NCBI GenBank assembly: GCA_021813005.1
Contig: JAKAMH010000062.1
Location: 1 to 5,816, forward strand
DNA: 5,816 bases
Direction of reading: 5' to 3'
Source: a bacterium
Lineage (GTDB): Bacteria > Patescibacteriota > Microgenomatia > Levybacterales > UBA12049
Below are positions 1-5,687 of the stretch, piece by piece. Position 1 is the stretch's first letter. Each line of letters opens with the position of its first letter. Under the pieces are notes generated by a model. It searched no databases, was not told the DNA's origin, and saw only the letters and a program-made list of their open reading frames with translations. A program made the position numbers and the translations under genes.

Positions 1-802
1 CGTTTATGCCTTTTGGAAAAAGTGAAAGGTTAAACGTCAGGTTACTTCCTATTTCACAAACGATCTGCCTAACCGCCCGATGTAGTGACGCTTCTGAATC
101 TATGTTTGAGAAATGATACTTTTTGGCAAGGTCAAGAAACGCTTCTTTTTTGTAGAGAAAAACCAGATGCGGTTCGCCTTCTGTGCCACCATTAAATCCG
201 ATACCGCAAACTTTGCCTTGAAGAAAAGCAGGTACGAAAGCATCAGGCAGCGTGACGCTGTTAAGTGCCCCGGGCGTTCTATCCCAAAGATGTACATACG
301 GGGTAAGATGATGTATGTCCGATTGAAATGTCCCCATATCAACTGCAACATCAGCAGTTTGAGCTGCCCGGTTAAACTCCGCAAAACGAATTTTTTTAGT
401 ATCTCCTGCCATAACTTTTATCCCGTACTGCTCGTACTGCTTCCGCACTCTCTTTCTTGTTTCTGACAAAAGCAGATGTAGGCCTAAGCAACGAATACCA
501 TTTCCACACATGTCTGAAAAGGGAGCACATAAACCGGCATTCGGTTCACCGACAAAGGTTACAAAATCATATTCTTGATTGACTGCGGGATAATAAATCA
601 TCACTGTATCTGCTCGGAGTTTTTTTCCCTCTTTCTCAAGCCACAACCGAAATGCCTTATGGCTCTCAAGCATTTGTCTTACCTGCGCAGCTGACAAAAG
701 CAAATCTTCTCGAGGAATTGCCCCGGAAATGTCAACAACAGGCGTTCTATTGCCGGCACCAACATATGCTACCATTTGTAATTTTGTTATATCTATTTGC
801 AT
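1..802 (-). CDS. dapF: Diaminopimelate epimerase (DapF) family protein, divergent, 3' end beyond the window
   Basis: DapF interconverts LL- and meso-diaminopimelate in the cytosol, for lysine and for peptidoglycan cross-links. My translation gives 267 residues before the window edge. The hallmark first catalytic-cysteine motif MCGNGIRC is at residues 98-105 (Cys99). VGAGN at 14-18 matches the substrate-binding GxGN of DapF, EPHLVF at 210-215 matches its NPH segment, and LFPKGIN at 261-267 matches its FPxxxN. The second catalytic cysteine would lie outside the window. The protein is longer than usual: Cys99 corresponds to about Cys73 of E. coli DapF, and the two later landmarks are pushed back further, so the full protein could exceed 330 residues. 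The ATG at 802 is chosen because a GAGGT Shine-Dalgarno lies 6 bases upstream; an ATG 5 bases earlier hits a stop after four codons. It is co-transcribed with the unknown gene upstream. The family is well supported, but another amino-acid racemase activity is possible. Confidence 0.8.
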   Translation of the reverse strand, partial: MQIDITKLQMVAYVGAGNRTPVVDISGAIPREDLLLSAAQVRQMLESHKAFRLWLEKEGKKLRADTVMIYYPAVNQEYDFVTFVGEPNAGLCAPFSDMCGNGIRCLGLHLLLSETRKRVRKQYEQYGIKVMAGDTKKIRFAEFNRAAQTADVAVDMGTFQSDIHHLTPYVHLWDRTPGALNSVTLPDAFVPAFLQGKVCGIGFNGGTEGEPHLVFLYKKEAFLDLAKKYHFSNIDSEASLHRAVRQIVCEIGSNLTFNLSLFPKGIN

Positions 803-806
803 AGCA

Positions 807-1613
807 TTACCTCAATCTTGTATGAACAAATTTATTGCCTTCCCATATTGGACGCGTGACACTATCCACCCTACCGCCATCATCGAGCCATACGTGCCGA
901 TATGTGTCCTCTATGTATCTCCTTCTGTCTTTTTTGGGAATAGAATCAAAGGGAGGTCTTTTCATCTCGCCCAGAAGATGGCCAAGCATTGCTGATTGCT
1001 GTCTCTGAAATGTATGAGGGTGAATAACAATTGAGAGTGTTTCTGATAGGCTCACACCTTGTTCTTCGGCTGCTTTGTGTTGCAAAAGTAGTTTTTGCCG
1101 TTGAAATCCAGCATCAAGATAACTACATGTGCTTTCTCTATCATCTCTTACAAAGTCACTCTCCCTATGTCTCCTCACTTGAAACGGCCTGTCAGAAAAT
1201 ACGGAAGATGACCCGATCTCATTTACCGTTTCTCTAAGTGCTGCCAGTCTTTCTGCAATAATCTCCTCGGTGACCTCGCCTTCGATATTGTTAAAGTCAT
1301 CAATGAGCACCATATGATGCAGAACATCATGAGGAATGACCCCTTCAAGAGTATCTACTATTCTCCAGCCATTCCTTACCGATGGATGGTGCCACGTTTG
1401 TGTCGGCAAGTCGGGATGCGGCCAAAGATATAGCGGTGGTCCTTCCAAAATGACTGCCACTTTCCCCGCTGATCCCTGCTCTATAAATGAAAGCACTTCC
1501 TGTTCAGATATTTCTGATCGCTCGTAAACAGTCTCTTGCCCAACATACAGAGAAGTTGCCCTAACCTCTATTTCAGTATGATGTCTATCTGCTTCTGTCA
1601 TAATTTTTCCCAC
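807..1613 (-). CDS. Protein of unknown function, 268 aa, first cistron of the attenuated operon
   Basis: I do not recognise this protein. It looks soluble and cytosolic, with no signal peptide and no membrane segment. Segments that look conserved in character are KVAVILEGPP (51-60), HHMVLIDDFNN (99-109), CSYLDAGFQRQK (163-174) and IVIHPHTFQRQQ (195-206). The string FQRQ occurs twice (171 and 202 region). Histidines are frequent, including WPHP (64-67) and a TWHHP (73-77), so metal or phosphate binding is imaginable but unproven. There is no Rossmann-type GxGxxG, no P-loop and no SAM motif that I can see. The GTG start at 1613 is preferred because GGAGGGG lies 7 bases upstream; an ATG four codons later (1601) is the alternative and would place that site 19 bases away. 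The gene ends 4 bases before the dapF-like start, which implies a joint job. It follows a promoter and an attenuator-like leader. Confidence 0.8.
   Translation of the reverse strand: MGKIMTEADRHHTEIEVRATSLYVGQETVYERSEISEQEVLSFIEQGSAGKVAVILEGPPLYLWPHPDLPTQTWHHPSVRNGWRIVDTLEGVIPHDVLHHMVLIDDFNNIEGEVTEEIIAERLAALRETVNEIGSSSVFSDRPFQVRRHRESDFVRDDRESTCSYLDAGFQRQKLLLQHKAAEEQGVSLSETLSIVIHPHTFQRQQSAMLGHLLGEMKRPPFDSIPKKDRRRYIEDTYRHVWLDDGGRVDSVTRPIWEGNKFVHTRLR
809..813 (-). promoter_or_regulatory. Ribosome binding site of the dapF-like gene
   Basis: GAGGT on the minus strand lies 6 bases before the ATG at 802 and overlaps the last codons and stop (TAA at 807-809) of the preceding gene. This decides the start and suggests that termination on the upstream cistron delivers ribosomes to this one. 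Confidence 0.75.
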
Positions 1614-1614
1614 T

Positions 1615-1639
1615 AAAAAACCCCTCCGGTGAGGGGTCT
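1615..1639 (-). terminator. Intrinsic terminator (segments 3:4 of the leader)
   Basis: On the minus strand ACCCCTC (1637-1631) pairs perfectly with GAGGGGT (1626-1620) around the loop ACCG, giving seven pairs of which five are G-C. A run of six T follows (1620-1615). Two further pairs (A1639-T1618, G1638-T1619 wobble) can form. The run ends just before the GTG start of the next gene. It would stop readthrough from murB and, depending on the alternative fold upstream, transcripts from the promoter at 1740-1768. On the plus strand no T-run follows the hairpin, so it works only leftward. Confidence 0.8.
1621..1627 (-). promoter_or_regulatory. Ribosome binding site of the unknown gene, buried in the terminator stem
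   Basis: GGAGGGG on the minus strand is 7 bases before the GTG at 1613, a good anti-16S match at good spacing. Its bases 1621-1626 are also the 3' arm of the terminator hairpin, so the hairpin would hide the site as well as stop transcription. Confidence 0.6.
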
Positions 1640-1683
1640 AAATTCCTTTTGTTGCTTAGTTTTTACACAGCAACAGACCCCTC
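1631..1683 (-). promoter_or_regulatory. Antiterminator fold (segments 2:3) that excludes the terminator
   Basis: GAGGGGTCT (1683-1675) is perfectly complementary over nine bases to AGACCCCTC (1639-1631), which is the 5' arm of the terminator. Nested inside, GTTGCT (1674-1669) pairs perfectly with AGCAAC (1656-1651) around a 12-base loop that holds the leader stop codon. The outer and inner helices could stack, with an 11-base bulge (1650-1640) on one side. If this fold forms, the terminator cannot. The pairing is read directly from the sequence; its use in the cell is inferred. Confidence 0.65.
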
Positions 1684-1731
1684 CGAGGAGAGGTGCTTCT
1701 TTGAAACAAACTGCAAATTACCCTGTGTCAT
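1663..1731 (-). CDS. Putative 22-residue leader peptide of the attenuator
   Basis: An ATG at 1731 opens a 22-codon frame ending in TAA at 1665-1663. The peptide starts MTQGN and carries Lys11-Lys12-His13 (AAG AAG CAC) immediately at the edge of pairing segment 1; it also has four serines. The -10 hexamer ends 8 bases before the ATG, so the RNA would begin at or within about two bases of it, giving a leaderless message with no room for a Shine-Dalgarno. A ribosome paused at the lysine codons would cover segment 1 and free segment 2 to form the antiterminator. A ribosome reaching the stop would sit against segment 2 and favour the terminator. A frame of this length is not improbable by chance; its position relative to the promoter and hairpins is what makes it credible. 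Confidence 0.5.
   Translation of the reverse strand: MTQGNLQFVSKKHLSSEGSVAV
1677..1694 (-). promoter_or_regulatory. Anti-antiterminator hairpin (segments 1:2)
   Basis: ACCTCTCC (1694-1687) can pair with GGAGGGGT (1684-1677) through a tight loop, with one G-U wobble. This sequesters the segment needed for the antiterminator and so favours the terminator when the leader is not being translated. It overlaps codons 13-19 of the leader ORF, the arrangement seen in trp-type attenuators. Confidence 0.6.
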
Positions 1732-1739
1732 AGTAGTAG

Positions 1740-1768
1740 AGTATAAGGAAGATAGGAGAAGTTGTCAA
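1740..1768 (-). promoter_or_regulatory. Sigma-70 type promoter for the leader, unknown gene and dapF-like gene
   Basis: On the minus strand a perfect -35 TTGACA (1768-1763), a 17-base spacer and a -10 TATACT (1745-1740, five of six consensus bases) lie 24 bases past the murB stop. The expected RNA start is about 1734-1731. This is the strongest promoter match in the window and makes the downstream pair an independent unit. Confidence 0.85.
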
Positions 1769-1791
1769 GTCAGTGCGCCTTTGAATACCAA

Positions 1792-2760
1792 TTATCCGAC
1801 TATCTCAACTTCCACTTCAGGTAGGATGCCCAGTGTCGTCTGGGCTCTATTTTGGATTTCTGAAATTATTTGCCTGACGTCCGCGGCTTTGGCGTGCCCC
1901 AGATTAACGATAAAATTGGCGTGTTTATGGGACACCTCCGCATCCCCAATCCGATAGCCGGAGAGGCCAAGCCGGGAGATGATATACCCCATCGCCACCT
2001 TGCCGTACCAATTATTCTGGACCTTTTCTTTGATATCCGGCCAGACGGCAAGCACTTTCTGAACATCTTCCGGATCCTTGATATTCTTAAACACAGAGCC
2101 ACAGTTGGGATACTCAAGCGGGTGGTGCTCTGCGCGGTAGTCTTTATTTCTCAGATACGTTTCTTTGGCCACCCGCAGCACTTCCGCGTCATTGGCACGT
2201 TCAAGTTGGAAAGTGGCGCATGTCACGATAAGGCCTTTGGTTTTTTTGATAAGACTTCCCCTGTAGACAAATTCAAGCTCCGGATTGGAAAGTGTTTTCA
2301 GCGGGAAATCCTGTTTATTGGTATCAAACACATCTGCCTGGTAGAGCGTATCCTTTATCTCGCCGCCAAAGGCACCCACATTGCCGCGGACTGCCGCGCC
2401 AACAGTACCGGGTAAACCGCCCGCCCATTCAAGACCGACAAGATTATGGTCAAAGGCTTGCGTAATCACATCGTCAAGTGTCTGTCCCGCAAAAGAAGTG
2501 AGAGTGGTATCTGTCACGGAAATGTCAGGCGTTCCGACAGTGCGTGCAATCATAATAACAGCGCCATCAAAGTAGTCATCTGAAAAAATGAGGTTTGATC
2601 CGCTGCCACAGACAAACACGTTCTTGATGTTTCTCTCTTTAACAAATTTTACTGCTTCCTCAATATCCTGTCTGTTTCTTGCTTCCAGAAAATAGCGGGC
2701 AGTGCCGCCTATTCGGTACCAGAGTACCTTACTGAGGGAGTAATCTTCATGCACTGTCAT
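1792..2760 (-). CDS. murB: UDP-N-acetylmuramate dehydrogenase MurB
   Basis: MurB is a cytosolic FAD flavoenzyme that uses NADPH to reduce UDP-GlcNAc-enolpyruvate to UDP-MurNAc, the committed branch into peptidoglycan. The 322-residue product is full length for the family. The N-terminal FAD domain shows YRIGG (15-19), CGSGSNL (51-57) and GLPGTVGAAVRGNVGAFGG (115-133). The C-terminal substrate domain has YRGS (166-169), NCGSVFKN (219-226) with Ser222 as the expected proton donor, SHKHANFIVN (277-286) and LPEVEVEI (313-320) with the expected acidic residue Glu315. The short C-terminal domain fits type II MurB. The ATG at 2760 has no Shine-Dalgarno; a promoter ends 12 bases upstream, so the mRNA may have only a very short leader. 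A 50-base gap separates it from kbl, and no clear terminator lies between them, so readthrough from tdh-kbl is also possible. Confidence 0.96.
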   Translation of the reverse strand: MTVHEDYSLSKVLWYRIGGTARYFLEARNRQDIEEAVKFVKERNIKNVFVCGSGSNLIFSDDYFDGAVIMIARTVGTPDISVTDTTLTSFAGQTLDDVITQAFDHNLVGLEWAGGLPGTVGAAVRGNVGAFGGEIKDTLYQADVFDTNKQDFPLKTLSNPELEFVYRGSLIKKTKGLIVTCATFQLERANDAEVLRVAKETYLRNKDYRAEHHPLEYPNCGSVFKNIKDPEDVQKVLAVWPDIKEKVQNNWYGKVAMGYIISRLGLSGYRIGDAEVSHKHANFIVNLGHAKAADVRQIISEIQNRAQTTLGILPEVEVEIVG

Positions 2761-2772
2761 AAATATGTGCTA

Positions 2773-2801
2773 ATTGTAGTTTATCTTGAGGCTTGGTGCA
2801 A
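2773..2801 (-). promoter_or_regulatory. Probable promoter of murB
   Basis: On the minus strand TTGCAC (2801-2796), a 17-base spacer and TACAAT (2778-2773, five of six consensus bases) precede the murB ATG by 12 bases. The -35 is weak (three of six). An RNA starting 7 bases after the -10 would have a leader of about 5 bases, which fits the missing Shine-Dalgarno. Confidence 0.5.
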
Positions 2802-2810
2802 TGTAAAATC

Positions 2811-4013
2811 TTAGAGGATACTCATCTCTTTCGCGACTTTTGCAAAAGCGTTGACACCGAAGTCGAGGTCTTCTTTGTTGTGCGCGGCTGAAGGCATGAC
2901 GCGGATACGGGCCGTACCTTTGGGAACCATCGGGAATTTGATCGGTGTGGCGTAGACACCGTTTTCTAAAAGCTTGCTACTAAACTCCACGGCCGTATCT
3001 TCTCCGCCCAGCATCACCGGGACAATCGGCGTCTCTGACTGCCCGCAATCAAATCCAAGTGAATTAAACTTTTCGCGCAAATAATCACCGTTCTCCCAGA
3101 GTTTTTTCACCCTGTCGTCTGACTCTTCAAGTATTTTAACTGCTTCAATAAGCGCTGCCGTATCGGGCACTGAGAGGCCGTTGGAGAATAAGAATTGGCG
3201 GGCTTTCTGTCTATAGAAACTGATCAGATCCGAAGAGCCGGTGATAAATCCGCCCATGACACCAAAGGCCTTGGAGAGTGTCCCAACTTCTATATCCACC
3301 CGGCCGTGCAATCCGAAGTGATCGACAATCCCCCGGCCGTGATCTCCCAGCACTCCCTCGCCATGTGCGTCATCTACCATCGTCAGCACACCATATTTCT
3401 CGGCAAGCGGCACAATCTTGTCAAGCGGCGCCAAATCTCCGTCCATAGAAAAGACACCGTCAGTGATAATGAGAATCGTCGGCGGGTTGCCGTCTGACTT
3501 GGGCGTTTTGGCAGTATCCGTTGCTTCTTGGAGGCGCTCTTCCAGCTCCGATGTGTCTTTGTGTTTATAGATAAATTTGGTCTTGACCTGGGCGAGACGT
3601 ACTGCATCTATGATAGATGCGTGATTGAGCTCGTCTGAAATGACGATGTCCTCCTTGCCGGCAATCGTCTGGATGGCAGCCAGATTGGCCATGTATCCGC
3701 CTGTAAGCACAAGGCATGCCTCTGCTTTCTTAAATGCCGCGAGACTCTTCTCAAGCTCAATGTGAAGTGAATTGGTACCGGACAACGCCCGTACTGCGCC
3801 TGTCCCCACCCCAAACTCGTCAATCGCTCTTTTGGCTGCCGTCTTCAGCCTCTCCTCACTCGCCAGACCAAGGTAATTGTTGGAGCAGAGATTAAGTTTT
3901 TTCTCACCTTTGATCGCCAGGTATGCCCCCTGCGCTGATTCAATCGTGGCGATCGGCTTGCCCTGGGGTATAATTTTACCGACTTGTCCCAAAAATGAAT
4001 CTCTGTTTGTCAT
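2811..4013 (-). CDS. kbl: 2-amino-3-ketobutyrate CoA ligase (glycine C-acetyltransferase), PLP enzyme
   Basis: Kbl cleaves 2-amino-3-ketobutyrate with CoA to glycine and acetyl-CoA, the second step of threonine breakdown after Tdh. The 400-residue product matches the family's usual length. It is an alpha-oxoamine synthase (fold type I PLP): SNNYLGL at 44-50, DELNHASIIDA (127-137) with His131 stacking on PLP, TDGVFSMDG (184-192), VDDAHGEG (213-220) with the PLP-contacting Asp and His, GTLSKAFG (244-251) with the Schiff-base lysine Lys248, and ARIRVMPSAAH (368-378) near the carboxylate-binding arginine. BioF, HemA and serine palmitoyltransferase share this fold, but the TDGVFSMDG block and the tdh partner select Kbl. 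Its ATG overlaps the tdh stop by 4 bases (ATGA) and has no Shine-Dalgarno, so translation is likely coupled to tdh, fitting proteins that hand over an unstable intermediate. Confidence 0.95.
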   Translation of the reverse strand: MTNRDSFLGQVGKIIPQGKPIATIESAQGAYLAIKGEKKLNLCSNNYLGLASEERLKTAAKRAIDEFGVGTGAVRALSGTNSLHIELEKSLAAFKKAEACLVLTGGYMANLAAIQTIAGKEDIVISDELNHASIIDAVRLAQVKTKFIYKHKDTSELEERLQEATDTAKTPKSDGNPPTILIITDGVFSMDGDLAPLDKIVPLAEKYGVLTMVDDAHGEGVLGDHGRGIVDHFGLHGRVDIEVGTLSKAFGVMGGFITGSSDLISFYRQKARQFLFSNGLSVPDTAALIEAVKILEESDDRVKKLWENGDYLREKFNSLGFDCGQSETPIVPVMLGGEDTAVEFSSKLLENGVYATPIKFPMVPKGTARIRVMPSAAHNKEDLDFGVNAFAKVAKEMSIL

Positions 4014-5014
4014 GGTGTTAACAGTATTTTGCCACTCTTACCGCTCTTCATGACTGCCATGGCTTCCTCAAATTCTGAGAGCGGAAACTCGTGAGTGACA
4101 ATCTGCGCCAGATCAATTTTCTTTGTCGCCAGAAGATCTGAAACCTGATACCATGTCTCCCAGAGGCGGCGTCCAAAGACACTTTCAATATGCAGCTCTT
4201 TGTTAATCATATACCGACCCACATCTATATTTGCTTCTTTTTTGGGGATACCGAAGAAAACCATTGTTCCGGCAATCCGTACCGCCTCAAGCGCCTGGGC
4301 AAGCACATCTGCGTTACCTGACATTTCAAGTACCGCGTCACATTTACCGACCAGGGACGCAGGCAGCTTTTCATACACCTCGTCCGCACCCATATTAAGA
4401 CCCAAATCCCGCCGATACTCGCCCCTGTTGATGCCGATGACTTTCTTGGCTCCGTAGGCCTTAGCTGCAGCAACTGCACAAAGGCCTGTGGGCCCCAGAC
4501 CAAATACGCAGACAGTCTTGCCGGGGACATTGGCTTTGGTCACGACATGCACGGCATTGCCAAGCGGCTCCTGGGCACTCATGGCCTTAAGCGGTATTGA
4601 CGGATCATTCTTCCAGGTGGTCCGAAGCGGGATAGTAGCATACTCTGCAAACCCGCCGTCACGACCGATCCCGAAGAGTTCCATGTTCTCGCAGACATGG
4701 CGGTTGTTGATACGGCATTGGTAGCAATGGTTACAGAAAATGTGCGTCTCGGACGAGACAATATCGCCTTTTTTAAACTCATGTTTCTCGTCGCTATTGA
4801 CTTCAATAATTTCACCAACCACCTCATGCCCGATAATTGTGGGAGGCGTAATGTGGCCCTCTGCCCACGGCGTCCAATCGTAAATTCCGATGTCTGTGCC
4901 GCAGATTGAGGCGGCTTTGACTTTGACGAGGACTTCATCTCTGGCGGGTCTTGGCTGGGAGACATCTTTAAGAGTGACACCGGGGGCTTGTTTGTCTTTC
5001 ACTACTGCCAGCAT
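4010..5014 (-). CDS. tdh: L-threonine 3-dehydrogenase, zinc-dependent MDR family
   Basis: Tdh oxidises L-threonine to 2-amino-3-ketobutyrate in the cytosol. At 334 residues it is close to E. coli Tdh (341). The catalytic-zinc residues are Cys38 (SICGTD, 37-41 region), His63-Glu64 (GHEVVGE) and Glu149 in QEPLGNAVH. The structural-zinc cysteines are Cys94, Cys97, Cys100 and Cys108. The Rossmann motif is GLGPTG (172-177). RRLWETWYQ (282-290) and SGKSGKILL (324-332) match Tdh signatures and separate it from other MDR dehydrogenases. At the end of beta-2, where E. coli Tdh has Asp in TDVNEYR, this protein has Asn196-Arg197 (INRGEYR), which may shift preference from NAD towards NADP. The ATG at 5014 lies 8 bases after a -10 TATAAT, with no Shine-Dalgarno, so the message is probably leaderless. 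It leads a two-gene operon with kbl. Confidence 0.95.
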   Translation of the reverse strand: MLAVVKDKQAPGVTLKDVSQPRPARDEVLVKVKAASICGTDIGIYDWTPWAEGHITPPTIIGHEVVGEIIEVNSDEKHEFKKGDIVSSETHIFCNHCYQCRINNRHVCENMELFGIGRDGGFAEYATIPLRTTWKNDPSIPLKAMSAQEPLGNAVHVVTKANVPGKTVCVFGLGPTGLCAVAAAKAYGAKKVIGINRGEYRRDLGLNMGADEVYEKLPASLVGKCDAVLEMSGNADVLAQALEAVRIAGTMVFFGIPKKEANIDVGRYMINKELHIESVFGRRLWETWYQVSDLLATKKIDLAQIVTHEFPLSEFEEAMAVMKSGKSGKILLTP

Positions 5015-5022
5015 GTTTTTTT

Positions 5023-5050
5023 ATTATAACCGCTTTCGTCCAAATAACAA
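5023..5050 (-). promoter_or_regulatory. Promoter of tdh-kbl, predicted to give a leaderless mRNA
   Basis: On the minus strand TTGTTA (5050-5045), a 16-base spacer and a perfect -10 TATAAT (5028-5023) lie between the upstream gene's stop and tdh. The -10 ends 8 bases before the ATG, so the RNA should start at or within a base or two of the start codon. Confidence 0.7.
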
Positions 5051-5057
5051 GACATAA

Positions 5058-5687
5058 TTAACGGCCGTTTTTGGCCAGATAGGATGCCAGGCCGCCCGGA
5101 CGGGAAAGTGCATAAATTGTCTTGCCCCCTGTCACATGGCCGATCAGCATAACCACCTCTATAAGATTTATGGATACCGATGCTGCCTTTGTCAGGTGGG
5201 GATCCTTGAGATCTGGATATTTGAGCAGCATAATGTATCCGAGCGAGCTTGTGTCTTCGGGCCGCCCGTTCTCTATGACTGAGACAAGTGAAGCTCCCGC
5301 TCCGCCTCCCTTCGCTTTTTGGTGAAATGTAAAGACTCCGTCCCGACCTGTTCGCAAGTATTCCTCTACAGCCTGAGGGGTCGGATGCTTGTCTAACTGG
5401 GGAACATCCTGCTTTTTGAAACTATCAGAGCAGATCGCCACACAGACAAGTGAGGCGCCGTTTTTGGTCTGTATACCTTTTTTGGGATCAATAAAATCGC
5501 TGTATGGCGTCTTTATCAAGATGTCTTCAGGCAGGTCTGTGCGGACGTAGGCAACCGTCCCGGCCACACTCCCGTCAGGCCGGATTGCGGCAACAACGGT
5601 CTGGGTGGAGACAATTTCCTTATATTCTTGATGTGTCACAGTGAGTGGATCCCAGCAGCGATTAAACAGTTTATATGCGTCCTCCAA
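5058..5687 (-). CDS. GNAT-like N-acetyltransferase, start uncertain
   Basis: This looks like a divergent member of the GNAT acyl-CoA acyltransferase fold; the substrate is unknown. From the TTG at 5687 it has 209 residues. VAGTVAYV (41-48) resembles beta-2/3, ASLVCVAI (78-85) resembles beta-4, the FTFHQ...VIENGRPEDTSSLGY...LLKY stretch (119-157) resembles the C-terminal part of bacterial GNATs whose end reads roughly 'LSFQ...G...V...DPESLGYA..IEW', and SINLIEVVMLIG plus KTIYALSRPGGLASYL (172-204) resembles alpha-3/beta-5. I do not see the usual acetyl-CoA pyrophosphate loop (R/QxxGxG/A) in its normal place. The TTG has a GGAG only 3 bases upstream, too close for a good site, and the frame stays open with coding-like sequence for 29 more codons to TAG at 5777-5775. 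It ends 43 bases before tdh, which has its own promoter. Confident that it is a gene, moderate on the family. Confidence 0.65.
   Translation of the reverse strand: MEDAYKLFNRCWDPLTVTHQEYKEIVSTQTVVAAIRPDGSVAGTVAYVRTDLPEDILIKTPYSDFIDPKKGIQTKNGASLVCVAICSDSFKKQDVPQLDKHPTPQAVEEYLRTGRDGVFTFHQKAKGGGAGASLVSVIENGRPEDTSSLGYIMLLKYPDLKDPHLTKAASVSINLIEVVMLIGHVTGGKTIYALSRPGGLASYLAKNGR

Noticed and set aside
113..466. A 117-codon plus-strand open frame
   Set aside because: It is antisense to the dapF-like gene, whose frame is open to the window edge, carries the MCGNGIRC motif and has a good ribosome site; the plus-strand product has no recognisable character.
807..1613. Nicotianamine-synthase-like partner (CntL) beside a CntK-like racemase, i.e. 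an opine metallophore operon
   Set aside because: The unknown protein shows no SAM-binding motif, no CntM-like dehydrogenase is in view, and the racemase-like gene has clear DapF motifs.
1615..1733. T-box or known metabolite riboswitch in the leader
   Set aside because: I see no T-box sequence (AANNUGGGUGGNACCGCG type) and no riboswitch core I can name; the leader is short and its pairings are explained by a simple four-segment attenuator.
1870..2415. A 181-codon plus-strand open frame
   Set aside because: It is fully antisense to murB, which has all family motifs; such shadow frames are expected opposite a G+C-moderate gene.
2811..4013. BioF (8-amino-7-oxononanoate synthase) as identity of the PLP enzyme
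   Set aside because: The shared fold allows it, but the 4-base overlap with tdh and the TDGVFSMDG block point to Kbl.
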